DNA from: Methylobacterium radiotolerans JCM 2831
Lineage (GTDB): Bacteria > Pseudomonadota > Alphaproteobacteria > Rhizobiales > Beijerinckiaceae
Length of the DNA stretch: 64,000 nucleotides
Assembly (NCBI RefSeq): GCF_000019725.1
Contig: NC_010505.1
Location: forward strand, 4,201,001 to 4,265,000
Direction: 5' to 3'
The notes beneath the pieces are model-generated. The model did no database searches. It saw nothing but the letters and a program-made list of their open reading frames with translations, and was not told where the DNA came from. Below, one piece after another: positions 1 through 9,869 of the stretch (positions are counted from its first letter, which is position 1; each line of letters begins with the position of its first letter). Made by a program: the position numbers and the translations under genes.

Positions 1-276
1 GCCGCCACGGCCTCGCGACATTGTACCACCGCCCGCCAACACGCGTTTATTTGAAGGCCCGCGTTTCGATTTTTTCGGTTCACCGTCCAGAAATCGTCTC
101 GCGCGTTAAGCTTGAACCGGTAGACAGCCACTCGGCCGTGCTTGATCGTGGTGCGGCGTAACAGCATTCGAGCCCGGCTCGACCGTATCCAGGGTCGGGA
201 CCGGGCGCATACCGGGCCTGGCTGCCGTGAGCGTCGACACGAAATCCGGCACGCGGGGCATGAGGCTGACCGGCTG

Positions 277-1893
277 ATGGAGCGGGCGATCGGAGGCACG
301 GACCGATCGTCGGCGGCCGGTGGCCGGGCTCCCACCCGGGCGGAGCCGCCGGCGTCCGGGACGCTCTCCCGCACCCGGACCGTCACCGTGTGGCTCGACC
401 GACGGTCCCTGCGCGGCTGGCACATCCGCCTTCTCGACCAGCTCGGGCAGCGGCCCGACCATCGGATCCGGGTCGCCTGGGTGGAGCACGCGGAGGGCCT
501 GCCGCCGAACGCGGAGCTCCTGTTCCGTCTGGAGGCCGCCATCCACGGCCTGCCCCGGCCGGGTCTGGCGACCGCCGCGGAACCGGTGGCCCTCGCCCCC
601 TACGAGGCGAGCCCGGAGGGCCCGGAGCCCGGCGGGAGCGGCGCCGACCTCGTCCTCGACCTCTCGGGCAGCCCCGCGGAGCCGGGCTCGGCGCCGGCCT
701 GGCGGCTCGACTACGACGGGATGCCGGGCGAGGCCGGCCTCCTCGCCGCCCTGTTCGCCCACGGAGCGCCGGTGGCGGCGCTGCGCGGGCCGGACGGCAG
801 GCCGGTGGCGGTCGGCCGCCTGGGCGCGGAATCGCACACGGTGATGCTCGCGGCCTTCGAGGGCTACCTCGCGCGGACCATCACGCTGATCCTCGCCGCC
901 CTCGACGGCGCCGCCTCGACGGAGCTTCCCGACGGCGCCGGGGCGCCCCTGAAGCCCGCGGCCGGCTACGACCTCGGCGGCCTGGGCGCGCGCCGTCGGG
1001 CCGCCGGTGGGCTCGCCCGGCAGATCGCGCGCAGGCTCTACGCCCTCTGCTTCCACGGCCCGCACTGGCGGGTGGGCTGGCGGCGGATCGCCGGCCCCGA
1101 CCTGATCGACCTGCGCCGGCATCCGGAGGGCGGCTGGCAGGTCCTCCCCGACGACGGGCGGCGCTTCTACGCCGACCCCTTCGCGATCGCCCGGGACGGC
1201 GCCGTGACCCTGTTCGTGGAGGAGTTCGACTACCGCCGCGGCAAGGGCGTGATCGCCGCGGTGGGCTTCGGGGAGAACGGGCCCCGCGGCCGGCCGGAGC
1301 CGGTGCTCGAGCTCGAGACCCACCTGTCCTACCCGTTCGTGTTCGAGGCGGACGGGCAGGTCTGGATGATCCCGGAATCCCACGCCTCCGGGACGATCGA
1401 CCTCTACCGGGCCACCGACTTCCCGCGCGGCTGGGTCCACGAGGCGGTGCTCCTGGACGGGGTCGTGGCCGGGGACGCGACCCTGCTGCAGCACGGCGGC
1501 CGCTGGTGGATGTTCGCCACGGTCCGGGCCGGCGGCGGCAGCTACTCCGACACGCTCCATCTCTGGCACGCGCCGCATTTCCGCGGGCCCTGGACGCCCC
1601 ACCGGCACAACCCGGTGCTGATCGACATCGGCTCCGCCCGGGCCGCGGGCCCGATCGTGGCGCGCGACGGCGGCCTGATCCGGCCCGTCCAGGATTGCCG
1701 ACAGGGCTACGGCGCGGCGCTCGGCCTCGCCCGGATCCTGCGCCTCGACGAGGAGGGCTACGCCCAGCGGGTCGAGACGCGCCTGCGGCCGGGGGCGGCC
1801 TGGCCGGGCACCCGCCTGCACATGCTGAGCGCGGCCGGCGGCTTCGAGTTCATCGACGGCTCGCACCGGGCCCGCCCCCGCCTCCTGGGCTGA
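277..1893 (+). CDS. GINT1-N-like beta-propeller family protein
   Basis: Predicted 539-residue protein. The C-terminal half (about residues 265-530) resembles the N-terminal domain of glucosamine inositolphosphorylceramide transferase 1, a glycosidase-like beta-propeller: FYADPF near residue 297, YPFVFEADGQVWMIPES near 351-367 and a GGRWWMF blade. The N-terminal part (about 40-240) is alanine/proline-rich and not recognised; in related bacterial proteins this place often holds a formyltransferase-like or other domain. A role in surface polysaccharide or sugar-nucleotide modification is inferred from the family only. The ATG at 277 was preferred over an upstream TTG at 142, whose added residues look non-coding. 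There is no operon partner; the next gene starts 180 bases later. Confidence 0.7.
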   Translation: MERAIGGTDRSSAAGGRAPTRAEPPASGTLSRTRTVTVWLDRRSLRGWHIRLLDQLGQRPDHRIRVAWVEHAEGLPPNAELLFRLEAAIHGLPRPGLATAAEPVALAPYEASPEGPEPGGSGADLVLDLSGSPAEPGSAPAWRLDYDGMPGEAGLLAALFAHGAPVAALRGPDGRPVAVGRLGAESHTVMLAAFEGYLARTITLILAALDGAASTELPDGAGAPLKPAAGYDLGGLGARRRAAGGLARQIARRLYALCFHGPHWRVGWRRIAGPDLIDLRRHPEGGWQVLPDDGRRFYADPFAIARDGAVTLFVEEFDYRRGKGVIAAVGFGENGPRGRPEPVLELETHLSYPFVFEADGQVWMIPESHASGTIDLYRATDFPRGWVHEAVLLDGVVAGDATLLQHGGRWWMFATVRAGGGSYSDTLHLWHAPHFRGPWTPHRHNPVLIDIGSARAAGPIVARDGGLIRPVQDCRQGYGAALGLARILRLDEEGYAQRVETRLRPGAAWPGTRLHMLSAAGGFEFIDGSHRARPRLLG

Positions 1894-2072
1894 GGGCGCC
1901 TTCTGGGCTGAGGGCGCCTGCTGGGCTGAGCCCGGGCCGAACCGCCCCGTGCGGCCGCGCGCGGCCCCGTCGGTGCCGAACGGCACCCGCATACGGCTCG
2001 CATCGCGGCCGCGCGCGCGCTAAGCGGGGACCTCACCTGCGCCGATCCAGCAGAACCGCCGGGACGATCACC

Positions 2073-4046
2073 ATGGCGAGCCCCGTCGAACATGCGAGCT
2101 TCCTGCCGCCGGTCCTGACCTTCCTCACCGCGGCTGTGATCGGCGTGCCGATCTTCCGGCTGATCGGGCAGAGCGCCGTGCTCGGCTACCTCGTGGCCGG
2201 CGTGCTGATCGGGCCCTCCGGCCTGTCGCTGATCGCCGAGCCCGAGACGGCGGCGAGCGTCGCCGAGATCGGCGTGGTGCTCCTGCTCTTCATCGTCGGC
2301 CTGGAGCTGCACCTGTCGCAGCTCGTCTCCATGCGCCGCGACATCTTCGGCCTCGGCACCGCGCAGCTCGTCGTCTGCGCGCTGGTGCTCGGCGGCGCCG
2401 GAATCCTGGCCGGCCTCAGTTTCGGCGCCGCCGCGGTGATCGGCCTCGCGCTCGCCCTCTCGGCCACCGCGGTGGCCCTGCAACTCCTGGAGGAGCGGGG
2501 CGATCTCGGCAGCGCCTACGGCGCGCGCGCCTTCGCGGTGCTGCTGTTCCAGGACCTGTCGGTGGTCGGCATCCTGGCGCTGATGCCGCTGCTGGCCTCG
2601 GCCGGCGAGGCGACCGACGTCTCCTGGCTCGGGGAGGCGGCGGTCTCCACCGGCAAGGCGCTCGCGGCGATCCTCGCGGTGGTGCTGGTCGGCCGCTACG
2701 GCCTGAACCCGTTCTTCCGGCTGCTCGCGGCGAGCGGCGCCCGCGAGGTGATGACCGCCGCGGCACTCCTGGTGGTGCTCGGCACCGCGCTGCTCATGGA
2801 GCAGGTCGGCCTGTCGATGGCGATGGGCGCGTTCCTCGCCGGCATCCTGCTGGCCGAGTCGAACTTCCGCCACCAGCTGGAGGCCGATATCGAGCCGTTC
2901 CGCGGCATGCTGCTCGGCCTGTTCTTCATGAGCGTCGGCATGTCGATCGACGGCAACCTCGTGCGCGAGGTCTGGCCGGCCCTGTTCGGCGCGACCCTGG
3001 CGGCGATCCTGGTCAAGGTCGCCATCGTGGCCGGCCTGTTCCGGCTGTTCGGCTCGGACACCCTCGGGGCCCTGCGGGGCGCCGCGGTCCTGGCGCCCGC
3101 GGGCGAGTTCGCCTTCGTGCTGCTGCCGCAGGCCCAGGATCTCGGCCTCACCGGCGTCACGGCGACGCGCTTCGCGGTGGCGCTCGCCGCGCTGACCATG
3201 CTGATCGGCCCCATCGCCGCCAAGGGTCTCGACAAGCTGATCGAGCGGCGCAACGCGCGCAGCACCTTCGCGCTGGAGGAGCCCTCCAGCGAGCTCTCCG
3301 AGAGCGGCGACGCCCGGGTGCTGGTGATCGGCTTCGGCCGGTTCGGGCAGGTGCTGACCCACGTGCTGATGGCCGAGGGCATCCCGGTCACGGTGATCGA
3401 CAAGGACGTGGAGCAGCTGCGCGCCGCCTCGCGCTTCGGCTTCCGCATCTACTACGGCGACGGCACGCGCCTCGACGTGCTGCGCGCCGCCGGGATCGGT
3501 CGGGTCGAGCTGGTCTGCATCTGCGTCGACGACCGGGAGGGCGCCCTCAAGATCGTCGACATCGTCCACGAGGAGTTCTCCAGCGTGCGCACCTTCGTGC
3601 GGGCCTACGACCGCCTGCACGCGGTGGAGCTGATGAACCGGGACGTCGACTACCAGATCCGCGAGACCGCCGAATCCGCCCTCGCCTTCGGGCGGGCGGC
3701 CCTCGAGGGACTCGGCCTGTCGCCGGAGGCCGCCACCGCCCGGACCGACGATGTGCGCAAGCGCGACATCGCGCGGCTGGTCCTGCAGCAGGCTGGCGCC
3801 CTGCCGGACGGGTCCAGCTGGATGCGCGGCGCCGCGGCGGGCCTGAAGCCCGAGCCGCTGACCGCCCCGGTCCGGCCGGCCCGGGCGCTCAGCACCGAGA
3901 CCCGCGACCTCGTGGGCAGCGACCGGCGCGAGGCCGCCGAGCGGCTCCTGGAGAAGCCCGCCCTGGCCCCGCAGGAGACGGAGGCCGCCGAGGAATCCGA
4001 TCCGGAGACCGAGCTCGAAGCGGAAGGCAGCGCCCGGGATGCGTGA
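2073..4046 (+). CDS. CPA2-family K+/H+ antiporter, KefB/KefC-like
   Basis: 657-residue inner-membrane cation:proton antiporter. Residues 1-390 hold about a dozen hydrophobic segments with the Kef-type LLFQDLSVVG motif near residue 157. A RCK N-terminal nucleotide-binding domain follows at about 412-530 (VLVIGFGRFGQ, then VTVID), and the last ~90 residues are charged and probably disordered. Kef proteins export K+ in exchange for H+ and acidify the cytoplasm during electrophile stress. The frame stays open far upstream, but the protein clearly begins at ATG 2073, where the membrane domain starts. Its TGA overlaps the GTG of the following MATE gene, implying translational coupling. I cannot tell whether it is glutathione-gated. 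Confidence 0.92.
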   Translation: MASPVEHASFLPPVLTFLTAAVIGVPIFRLIGQSAVLGYLVAGVLIGPSGLSLIAEPETAASVAEIGVVLLLFIVGLELHLSQLVSMRRDIFGLGTAQLVVCALVLGGAGILAGLSFGAAAVIGLALALSATAVALQLLEERGDLGSAYGARAFAVLLFQDLSVVGILALMPLLASAGEATDVSWLGEAAVSTGKALAAILAVVLVGRYGLNPFFRLLAASGAREVMTAAALLVVLGTALLMEQVGLSMAMGAFLAGILLAESNFRHQLEADIEPFRGMLLGLFFMSVGMSIDGNLVREVWPALFGATLAAILVKVAIVAGLFRLFGSDTLGALRGAAVLAPAGEFAFVLLPQAQDLGLTGVTATRFAVALAALTMLIGPIAAKGLDKLIERRNARSTFALEEPSSELSESGDARVLVIGFGRFGQVLTHVLMAEGIPVTVIDKDVEQLRAASRFGFRIYYGDGTRLDVLRAAGIGRVELVCICVDDREGALKIVDIVHEEFSSVRTFVRAYDRLHAVELMNRDVDYQIRETAESALAFGRAALEGLGLSPEAATARTDDVRKRDIARLVLQQAGALPDGSSWMRGAAAGLKPEPLTAPVRPARALSTETRDLVGSDRREAAERLLEKPALAPQETEAAEESDPETELEAEGSARDA

Positions 4047-5500
4047 CGGGCCGGATGTCTGACCTGTCCGACGGGCCGCCCCCGGCGGAGGCGGGCCGCT
4101 TCGTCACCGGCTCGATCCTCCGCCACGTCGTCGTGATGGCCGCCACCGGCTCGGTGGGGCTGATGGCGATCTTCGTCGTCGACCTCCTGTCGCTGCTCTA
4201 CGTCTCGACGCTGGGCGACCCGAACCTCACGGCGGCGGTCGGCTTCGCCGGCATCGTGCAGTTCTTCGCCACGGCGGTGAATATCGGCCTGATGATCGCG
4301 GCCGGCGCCCTGGTGGGGAAGGCCGTCGGCGCGCGCGACCCGGCGGCGGCGCGGCGCCTCGCGACGTCCGCGCTGGTCCTCGGCAGCCTCGTGGCCGCCG
4401 TCATCGCGGGGCTGATCGCGCTGCTGGCCGGCCCGCTCCTGGCCCTGATCGGCGCCGAGGGCGAGGCGCTGCGCGTGGCCGTCCTGTTCCTCCACATCAC
4501 CCTGCCGTCGAACCTGCTGCTCGCCGCCGGCATGCTGTTCACCGGCCTGCTGCGAGCGGTCGGCGAGGCGGGTCAGGCGATGGCGGTCACGCTCGCCGGC
4601 GCCGTCGTCACCGCGTTCCTCGACCCGCTGCTGATCTTCGGGGCGGGCCTCGGCGTGACGGGCGCGGCGATCACGGTCTGCGTGGCGCGCGCGACCTTCG
4701 TGGCGGTGGGCATCCGCGGCGTCGCGCGGCACGGGCTCCTCGGCCGGCCGCGCCTGCCCGACCTGCCGCCCGACGCGGCCGCCCTGGCGGGGGTCGCGGG
4801 CCCGGCCGTGCTCACCAACCTCGCACCCTCGGTGGCGAGCGCCTTCCTGGCGCGCCTTTTTGCCGGCTACGGAGCGGATGCGGTCGCCGCCGCTTCGGTG
4901 ATCGACCGGCTGACGCCGGTGGCTTTCGGCGGCCTGTTCGCGCTGTCGGGGGCGATCGGCCCGATCCTGGCGCAGAACTGGGGTGCGGGCCGGTTCGATC
5001 GGATGCGCGGCGTGCTCGGCGCGGCGATCCGGGTGACGCTGGCCTACTGCGCCGGGGTCTGGCTTCTCCTGGCGCTCGGCCGGGAGTGGCTCGCCGCCCT
5101 GTTCGGCCTGCAGGGGGGCGCGGCCGAGCTGTTCGGCTTCTTCTGCCTCGTCGGTGGCGCGATCTGGTTCTTCAACGGGCTGCTGTTCCTCGGCAACGCC
5201 GCCTTCAACAATCTCGGCTTCCCGCTGCGCTCGACGCTGCTGAACTGGGGCCGGGCGACGCTCGGGACGATCCCGCCGGCGATGCTCGGCGCGGCGCTCT
5301 ACGGCCCCCGCGGGGTGGTGGCCGGGATGGGGATCGGCTCCCTGATCTTCGGGGCGCTCGGCATCCTGCTGGCCCGCCGCACGGTCGACCGGCTGGAGGG
5401 AAGCGGTCCGCGGCGGCCGGGGGCGGACATCGCCGCGGAGGCGCCCCAGCGCGCGGCGCCGCTGCCGGCGGGGCACGCCCATCCCGAGCCGATGACCTGA
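4043..5500 (+). CDS. MATE family efflux transporter
   Basis: About 485 residues with roughly twelve hydrophobic segments in two similar halves, matching the multidrug and toxin extrusion family in length and layout. MATE proteins export cationic or polar compounds using a Na+ or H+ gradient; the substrate cannot be read here. The GTG at 4043 overlaps the antiporter stop (GTGA). An ATG at 4055 would remove four residues and is an equally plausible start. The pairing with a Kef-type antiporter suggests a shared role in ion or xenobiotic stress, which is inference. Confidence 0.9.
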   Translation: MTGRMSDLSDGPPPAEAGRFVTGSILRHVVVMAATGSVGLMAIFVVDLLSLLYVSTLGDPNLTAAVGFAGIVQFFATAVNIGLMIAAGALVGKAVGARDPAAARRLATSALVLGSLVAAVIAGLIALLAGPLLALIGAEGEALRVAVLFLHITLPSNLLLAAGMLFTGLLRAVGEAGQAMAVTLAGAVVTAFLDPLLIFGAGLGVTGAAITVCVARATFVAVGIRGVARHGLLGRPRLPDLPPDAAALAGVAGPAVLTNLAPSVASAFLARLFAGYGADAVAAASVIDRLTPVAFGGLFALSGAIGPILAQNWGAGRFDRMRGVLGAAIRVTLAYCAGVWLLLALGREWLAALFGLQGGAAELFGFFCLVGGAIWFFNGLLFLGNAAFNNLGFPLRSTLLNWGRATLGTIPPAMLGAALYGPRGVVAGMGIGSLIFGALGILLARRTVDRLEGSGPRRPGADIAAEAPQRAAPLPAGHAHPEPMT

Positions 5501-5570
5501 GACGGCGGCGGCAAGGCACAAGTTCCGCGGGTGGGAACTGGTATTTCCCCGCGCAAAGGGTCACGATGCC

Positions 5571-5598
5571 CTGTCCCGGACGGTCCCGGCCGGGACAG
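5571..5598. other. 9-bp perfect hairpin in the MATE / DUF937 gap
   Basis: CTGTCCCGG (5571-5579) pairs perfectly with CCGGGACAG (5590-5598) around a 10-base loop, ending 12 bases before the next ATG. No T-run follows on either strand. It could be a Rho-assisted end for the MATE transcript or a structured leader of the following gene. Confidence 0.4.
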
Positions 5599-5610
5599 AG
5601 TCGAGGCGTC

Positions 5611-6414
5611 ATGTTCAACCCGCTCGAGATGTTCCAGGCCCAGGGCGAGGCCGGGCTTCAGGCCATGGGCCAGCCGTTCGGCCTGACGACCGAGCAGACG
5701 GCGCGCGCCTTCGAGGCGCTGATGCCGGCCCTGACGCTCGGCCTCCAGCGCAGCGTCGGCCTGGACCCGGCCGGCTTCGCCCGGATGTTCGGCCTGGAGG
5801 CCGCCAAGCCGGCGCCCGCCCAGGGATTCGAGGCCCTCGGCCAGATGTTCGGGTCCGCGCAGCTGATGCAGGCGGTGCTGCGGCAGGCCTCGGCGACGAG
5901 CGGCGTCGGCGCGCAGGTCCTGCGCCAGATGCTGCCGATGATGGCGGGCGCCGTGGTGGCGAGCATCGTCCACGTCATGCTGAACCAGCCGCAGGCCGAG
6001 CCCGCGCGGCCGAGCGCGCCGCCCCCGCCCGTGCCGTTCCCGTTCGGCCCGGCCTGGGCCGAGATGGCCAAGGCGATGATGCCCGCCGTCGAGCCGCCGG
6101 CCCCGCCGCCGAAGCCCGCCGCCAAGCCGACCGCCAGGCCGACGGCCAAGCCCGCCGCCAACCCGCAGGCGGCCGCGGGCGAGGCCGGCTCCGACATGTT
6201 CCAGCAGATGCTGCGCACCGGTGCCGAGGTTCAGGGCAACAACATCCGGGCGATGCAGGAGCTGTTCGAGACCTTCTGGCCCGCCTCCGGCACGCCGTCC
6301 GCGAGCGCCGCGCCTCCGGCCCCGTCGGGTAGCCCGGCCCCGCCCGATCCGGCGCCGGCCGACCCCGCGGCTGGCAAGGGCCGGCGCGGTCGCCAGCCCG
6401 GCGGGACCGGTTGA
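5611..6414 (+). CDS. DUF937-like protein with proline-rich linker and phasin-like C-terminal helix
   Basis: 267 residues in three parts. Residues 1-130 are helical with glutamine, methionine and leucine, resembling DUF937 (phrases such as LTTEQTARAFEALMPAL). Residues 130-195 are a Pro/Ala/Lys linker with repeated KPTA/KPAA units. Residues 195-235 contain one predicted amphipathic helix (MLRTGAEVQGNNIRAMQELF), followed by a disordered basic tail. The helix and the basic AKP-type repeats recall PHA-granule phasins and PhaM, which fits the polyhydroxybutyrate habit of such bacteria, but this is inference from composition. Start: ATG 5611, where the conserved part begins; the frame is open upstream but unlike protein. 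Confidence 0.75.
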   Translation: MFNPLEMFQAQGEAGLQAMGQPFGLTTEQTARAFEALMPALTLGLQRSVGLDPAGFARMFGLEAAKPAPAQGFEALGQMFGSAQLMQAVLRQASATSGVGAQVLRQMLPMMAGAVVASIVHVMLNQPQAEPARPSAPPPPVPFPFGPAWAEMAKAMMPAVEPPAPPPKPAAKPTARPTAKPAANPQAAAGEAGSDMFQQMLRTGAEVQGNNIRAMQELFETFWPASGTPSASAAPPAPSGSPAPPDPAPADPAAGKGRRGRQPGGTG

Positions 6415-6487
6415 CGCGGGGACCGGGCCGGGACGAACGTTGACCCGGCGGACCGGAGCGGCAACCTGCCGGCGAGGAGATCCGTCG

Positions 6488-6805
6488 ATGAGCGAGCACC
6501 TGACCGCCTGGGACGACCGCGCCGAGAGCGTCGGCGGGAACGGTGTGGCCAAGCGCACGATCCCGGGCTCCGGCGCCAGCCTCGTGCGCGTGGTCGTGCC
6601 GGCGGGCGTCTCCGCACCGGCCCACAGCCACGATCACGAGCAGTTCGTGCAGGTGCTCTCCGGCTCGGGGATCCTGGAGACCGAGCAGGGCCGCGCGCCG
6701 TTCTCGGCCGGCAGCGTGTTCCACTTCCCGGCGGGGGCGTGGCACGCGGCCGCGTTCGAGACCGAGACGGTCCTGATCGAGACGAACCTCGCGCCGCCGA
6801 CCTGA
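6488..6805 (+). CDS. small cupin domain protein
   Basis: 105-residue single-domain cupin. Residues 40-60 carry the first cupin motif with metal ligands (HSHDHEQFVQVLSGSG) and residues 65-90 the second (FSAGSVFHFPAGAWHAA). It probably binds a divalent metal; small cupins of this kind may be enzymes, sugar isomerases or sensors, and the substrate cannot be stated. A GAGGAG Shine-Dalgarno sequence lies just before the ATG. It follows the DUF937 gene by 73 bases in the same direction and may share its transcript. Confidence 0.85.
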   Translation: MSEHLTAWDDRAESVGGNGVAKRTIPGSGASLVRVVVPAGVSAPAHSHDHEQFVQVLSGSGILETEQGRAPFSAGSVFHFPAGAWHAAAFETETVLIETNLAPPT

Positions 6806-7916
6806 CGGCGCCGCCGAGGCGCCGCACGCCGTCCGCGCTCCGCGGGGTGTCGAACTGCGCGTCCAGACCGGCGATGCGCGCCACCGTGTCGTGAGCGTAG
6901 CGGATCGCCTCCTCGGCGGTAGCAGCCACCCCTCGTGCGGATCGAGGACGATACGGTCCGACCGGGCCGCGCAGGCCGCGACAGCCATCGACGCTCCGGC
7001 CCAAGCCGGGAGCGTGGCGACGTACACGGCGCAGACCCACGTCCACGGGCCGCCGAAGTCGATGTCTGTCTAGGTGTCCGTCAGATCCGACAGCGGGATG
7101 ATCTGGCACCCGAAGCCGGCCTTGCGGCGCCGCCACGTCGCGGACAGGTGCCCCTGCGCGGCCGGCGGTATGCGCGCGGCGTCGCGCTTCAGATCGCTCG
7201 AACCGGGGCAGCGCCGGTCCTGCCGTCGCGGAGGATCACGTCCGTCCGTATGCTGCCGTCCGATCCGTCGAGCACCGGATCACCGGCGCCGGAACTCTGC
7301 TCGATCCCGTACCGTCCGATGCCGGGCAGGTCGGGCTCCCGCATCCGTGCCGCGAACTTCGTGTGGACCTACGATGCCGTACAGCGGACCCTGTCCAGGA
7401 TCCCGGGTCTGGACGACCTCACGCGAGACATCGACGGTCACGTCGGTTTTGCCATCGATCCGGGGATCCCGCGTCCGGTCCTTCCGCGCGACGACGAGCG
7501 AACCGCTCCCACCGCACCGGCGGTCGCAGCCGCGCGGCAGATCCCGTCGAAAGCCGGGCTCAATCTCCAGCAAGTCGAGAGCGATGACGGCTAGTCCGAG
7601 CCGAAGCTCAGCGATGTGATGATCCAGGACATCCGGCAGACGACAGCACCGCATCGCGTCTCTGATCCTCGAGGCGTTCGTGCTTCATTCCATGACTCTC
7701 CTCCTTTTTGCCGCTGATGCGTGGCTGAAAGGGAAAATATGCCGGCACCCGCCGCGACGGGAACGCGGCGGTCTGCGACAAATTATTCTTGGCGCGCGAG
7801 TAAAATGCCTGTGCTTGGCCTGAGCCCTCGGCGCGTGTAGGAATCCCACCTTCAACGCCCGCCCGTGCACGCCGACGAAAGGCCGGGCATCGCCCCTACC
7901 AGAACAGAGGCAGATC
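6806..7916. other. 1.1-kb stretch without a convincing gene, including the glyA leader
   Basis: Open frames exist on both strands but none resembles a real protein in composition or motifs. On the minus strand, fragments near 6850-7070 (for example AEEAIRYAHDTVARIAGLDAQ) look more protein-like but lie in different frames, so this may be a decayed gene. From about 7690 the sequence becomes more AT-rich and probably carries the glyA promoter and leader. Short pairings are possible (for example 7833-7837 with 7868-7872), too weak to name a riboswitch. Confidence 0.5.
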
Positions 7917-9221
7917 ATGAGCGCCGGTACCGCCGCCGACAAGCACTTCTCCAACAGCTTCTTCGCCGCCCCGCTGACGGAAGCCGATCCCGAGATCGCC
8001 GAGGCGGTGGCCAAGGAGCTCGGCCGCCAGCAGCACGAGATCGAGCTGATCGCCTCGGAGAACATCGTCTCCCGCGCCGTGCTGGAGGCTCAGGGGTCGG
8101 TGCTCACCAACAAGTACGCCGAGGGCTATCCGGGCCGGCGCTACTACGGCGGCTGCCAGTTCGTGGACATCGCCGAGGACCTCGCCATCGAGCGCGCCAA
8201 GCGCCTGTTCGATTGCGGCTTCGCCAACGTGCAGCCGAATTCCGGCTCGCAGGCCAACCAGGGCGTGTTCCTGGCCCTGATGCAGCCCGGCGACACGTTC
8301 CTGGGCCTCGACCTCGCGGCCGGCGGCCACCTCACCCACGGCGCCCCGCCGAACGTCTCGGGCAAGTGGTTCAAGCCGGTCTCCTACACGGTGCGCCGCG
8401 AGGACCAGCGGATCGACATGGAGCAGGTCGCCCAGCTCGCCCAGGAGCACAAGCCGAAGGTGATCATCGCCGGCGGCTCGGGCTACCCGCGCCACTGGGA
8501 CTTCGCGAAGTTCCGCGAGATCGCCGACTCGGTCGGCGCCTACTTCATGGTCGACATGGCCCATTTCGCGGGCCTCGTGGCGGCCGGCGTCCACCCGTCG
8601 CCGTTCCCGCACGCCCACGTCGCCACCACGACGACCCACAAGACGCTCCGCGGCCCGCGCGGCGGCATGATCCTGACGAACGACGAGGCGCTCGCCAAGA
8701 AGTTCAACTCGGCGATCTTCCCCGGCCTCCAGGGCGGCCCGCTGATGCACGTCATCGCCGGCAAGGCGGTGGCCTTCGGCGAGGCGCTGAAGCCCGAGTT
8801 CAAGATCTACGCCCGCCAGGTGGTGGAGAACGCCCGGGCGCTCGCCGACACGCTGATCTCGGGCGGCTACGACATCACCTCGGGCGGTACCGACAACCAC
8901 CTGATGCTGGTCGACCTCCAGCGGAAGGGCCTCACCGGCAAGGCCGCCGAGGCGGCCCTGTCGCGGGCGCACATCACCTGCAACAAGAACGGCGTCCCCT
9001 TCGACACGCAGAAGCCGACCATCACGTCGGGCATCCGGCTCGGCACCCCGGCCGGCACCTCGCGCGGCTTCGGCGTCGCCGAGTTCAAGCAGATCGGCGG
9101 CTTCATCGTCGAGGTGCTGGACGGGCTCGCCGCCAAGGGTGAGGCCGGCGACAGCGCGGTCGAGGCCGACGTCAAGACCCGCGTCCACGCGCTGACGGAC
9201 CGGTTCCCGATCTACGGCTGA
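7917..9221 (+). CDS. glyA: serine hydroxymethyltransferase
   Basis: 434 residues. It interconverts serine plus tetrahydrofolate with glycine plus 5,10-methylene-tetrahydrofolate in the cytoplasm using pyridoxal phosphate. The PLP lysine is K242 in [13 protein letters not shown]; other signatures are [14 protein letters not shown] near residue 63 and [10 protein letters not shown] near 108. In methylotrophs this is a core serine-cycle enzyme for assimilation of C1 units, so its role here may be central to growth on methanol. ATG 7917 is preceded by an AGAGGCAG ribosome site. It is the first gene of a same-strand run with nrdR, ribD and ribE, separated from nrdR by a hairpin. Confidence 0.97.
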   Translation: MSAGTAADKHFSNSFFAAPLTEADPEIAEAVAKELGRQQHEIELIASENIVSRAVLEAQGSVLTNKYAEGYPGRRYYGGCQFVDIAEDLAIERAKRLFDCGFANVQPNSGSQANQGVFLALMQPGDTFLGLDLAAGGHLTHGAPPNVSGKWFKPVSYTVRREDQRIDMEQVAQLAQEHKPKVIIAGGSGYPRHWDFAKFREIADSVGAYFMVDMAHFAGLVAAGVHPSPFPHAHVATTTTHKTLRGPRGGMILTNDEALAKKFNSAIFPGLQGGPLMHVIAGKAVAFGEALKPEFKIYARQVVENARALADTLISGGYDITSGGTDNHLMLVDLQRKGLTGKAAEAALSRAHITCNKNGVPFDTQKPTITSGIRLGTPAGTSRGFGVAEFKQIGGFIVEVLDGLAAKGEAGDSAVEADVKTRVHALTDRFPIYG

Positions 9222-9279
9222 GGCGAGAGAGCCGCTTGAGCGGGGCCGGTCTTCCGGGCCGGCCCGCGGTGGATTAGGA

Positions 9280-9312
9280 AACGGCCGCGGATCCGACCGG
9301 TCCGCGGCCGTT
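9280..9312. terminator. 12-bp perfect hairpin between glyA and nrdR
   Basis: AACGGCCGCGGA (9280-9291) pairs with TCCGCGGCCGTT (9301-9312) around a 9-base loop. A weaker GC-rich stem lies just upstream (about 9244-9264). There is no T-run, so intrinsic termination would be weak; a Rho-linked end of glyA or an RNA-processing site fits. It ends 23 bases before the nrdR start. Confidence 0.5.
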
Positions 9313-9335
9313 CCCATGCCCGAGCATCGAGATCC

Positions 9336-9869
9336 ATGCGCTGTCCCTACTGCGGCGGCTCCGAGACCCAGGTGAAGGACTCGCGGCCCTCCGAGGACGG
9401 CGCCGCGATCCGGCGCCGCCGGGTCTGCCCGGACTGCGCCGGCCGCTTCACCACCTTCGAGCGCGTGCAGCTCCGCGAGGTCGTGGTGCTCAAGCGCTCG
9501 GGCAAGCGCGTGCCGTTCGACCGCGACAAGCTCCAGCGCTCCATCGACGTGGCGCTCCGCAAGCGCGCCGTCGATCCGGAGCGGATCGAGCGGCTGGTCA
9601 GCGGCATCACCCGGCAGCTCGAGAGCGCCGGCGAGCCCGAGGTGACGTCCGAGGCGATCGGCGAGCTGGTGATGGCGGGGCTGAAGGGCCTCGACGACGT
9701 CGCCTACGTGCGCTTCGCCTCGGTCTACAAGAATTTCCGCGAGGCCCGGGACTTCGAGGAGCTGCTCGGCACCCTGAGCGACGGCATGCCGGTGCCGGCG
9801 GCCGCGCCGGAGGCGGAGGGCGACCCGGAACCCGAGGCGTCGGGGCGCCGCCGCGCCGGGCGTCCATGA
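9336..9869 (+). CDS. nrdR: ribonucleotide reductase regulator NrdR
   Basis: 177 residues. N-terminal zinc ribbon with C3, C6, C31 and C34 (CPYC...CPDC), then an ATP-cone domain from about residue 48 ([16 protein letters not shown]). NrdR senses ATP/dATP and represses ribonucleotide reductase genes by binding NrdR boxes. The family core is about 150 residues; the last ~25 here are an acidic/basic tail. Its TGA overlaps the ribD ATG (ATGA), so the two are translationally coupled, a common arrangement downstream of glyA in alphaproteobacteria. Confidence 0.97.
   Translation: MRCPYCGGSETQVKDSRPSEDGAAIRRRRVCPDCAGRFTTFERVQLREVVVLKRSGKRVPFDRDKLQRSIDVALRKRAVDPERIERLVSGITRQLESAGEPEVTSEAIGELVMAGLKGLDDVAYVRFASVYKNFREARDFEELLGTLSDGMPVPAAAPEAEGDPEPEASGRRRAGRP

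Noticed and set aside
106..1992. 628-residue minus-strand frame opposite the GINT1-like gene
   Set aside because: Arg/Pro/Gly/Ala-rich composition and no motifs; a GC-rich mirror frame of the real gene.
390..2072. Long N-terminal extension of the Kef antiporter
   Set aside because: In-frame but lies over the preceding gene in another frame and reads as low-complexity; the antiporter starts at its first membrane helix, 2073.
7801..7916. Riboswitch in the glyA leader
   Set aside because: Only 5-bp stems and no recognised consensus; a covariance-model search would be needed.
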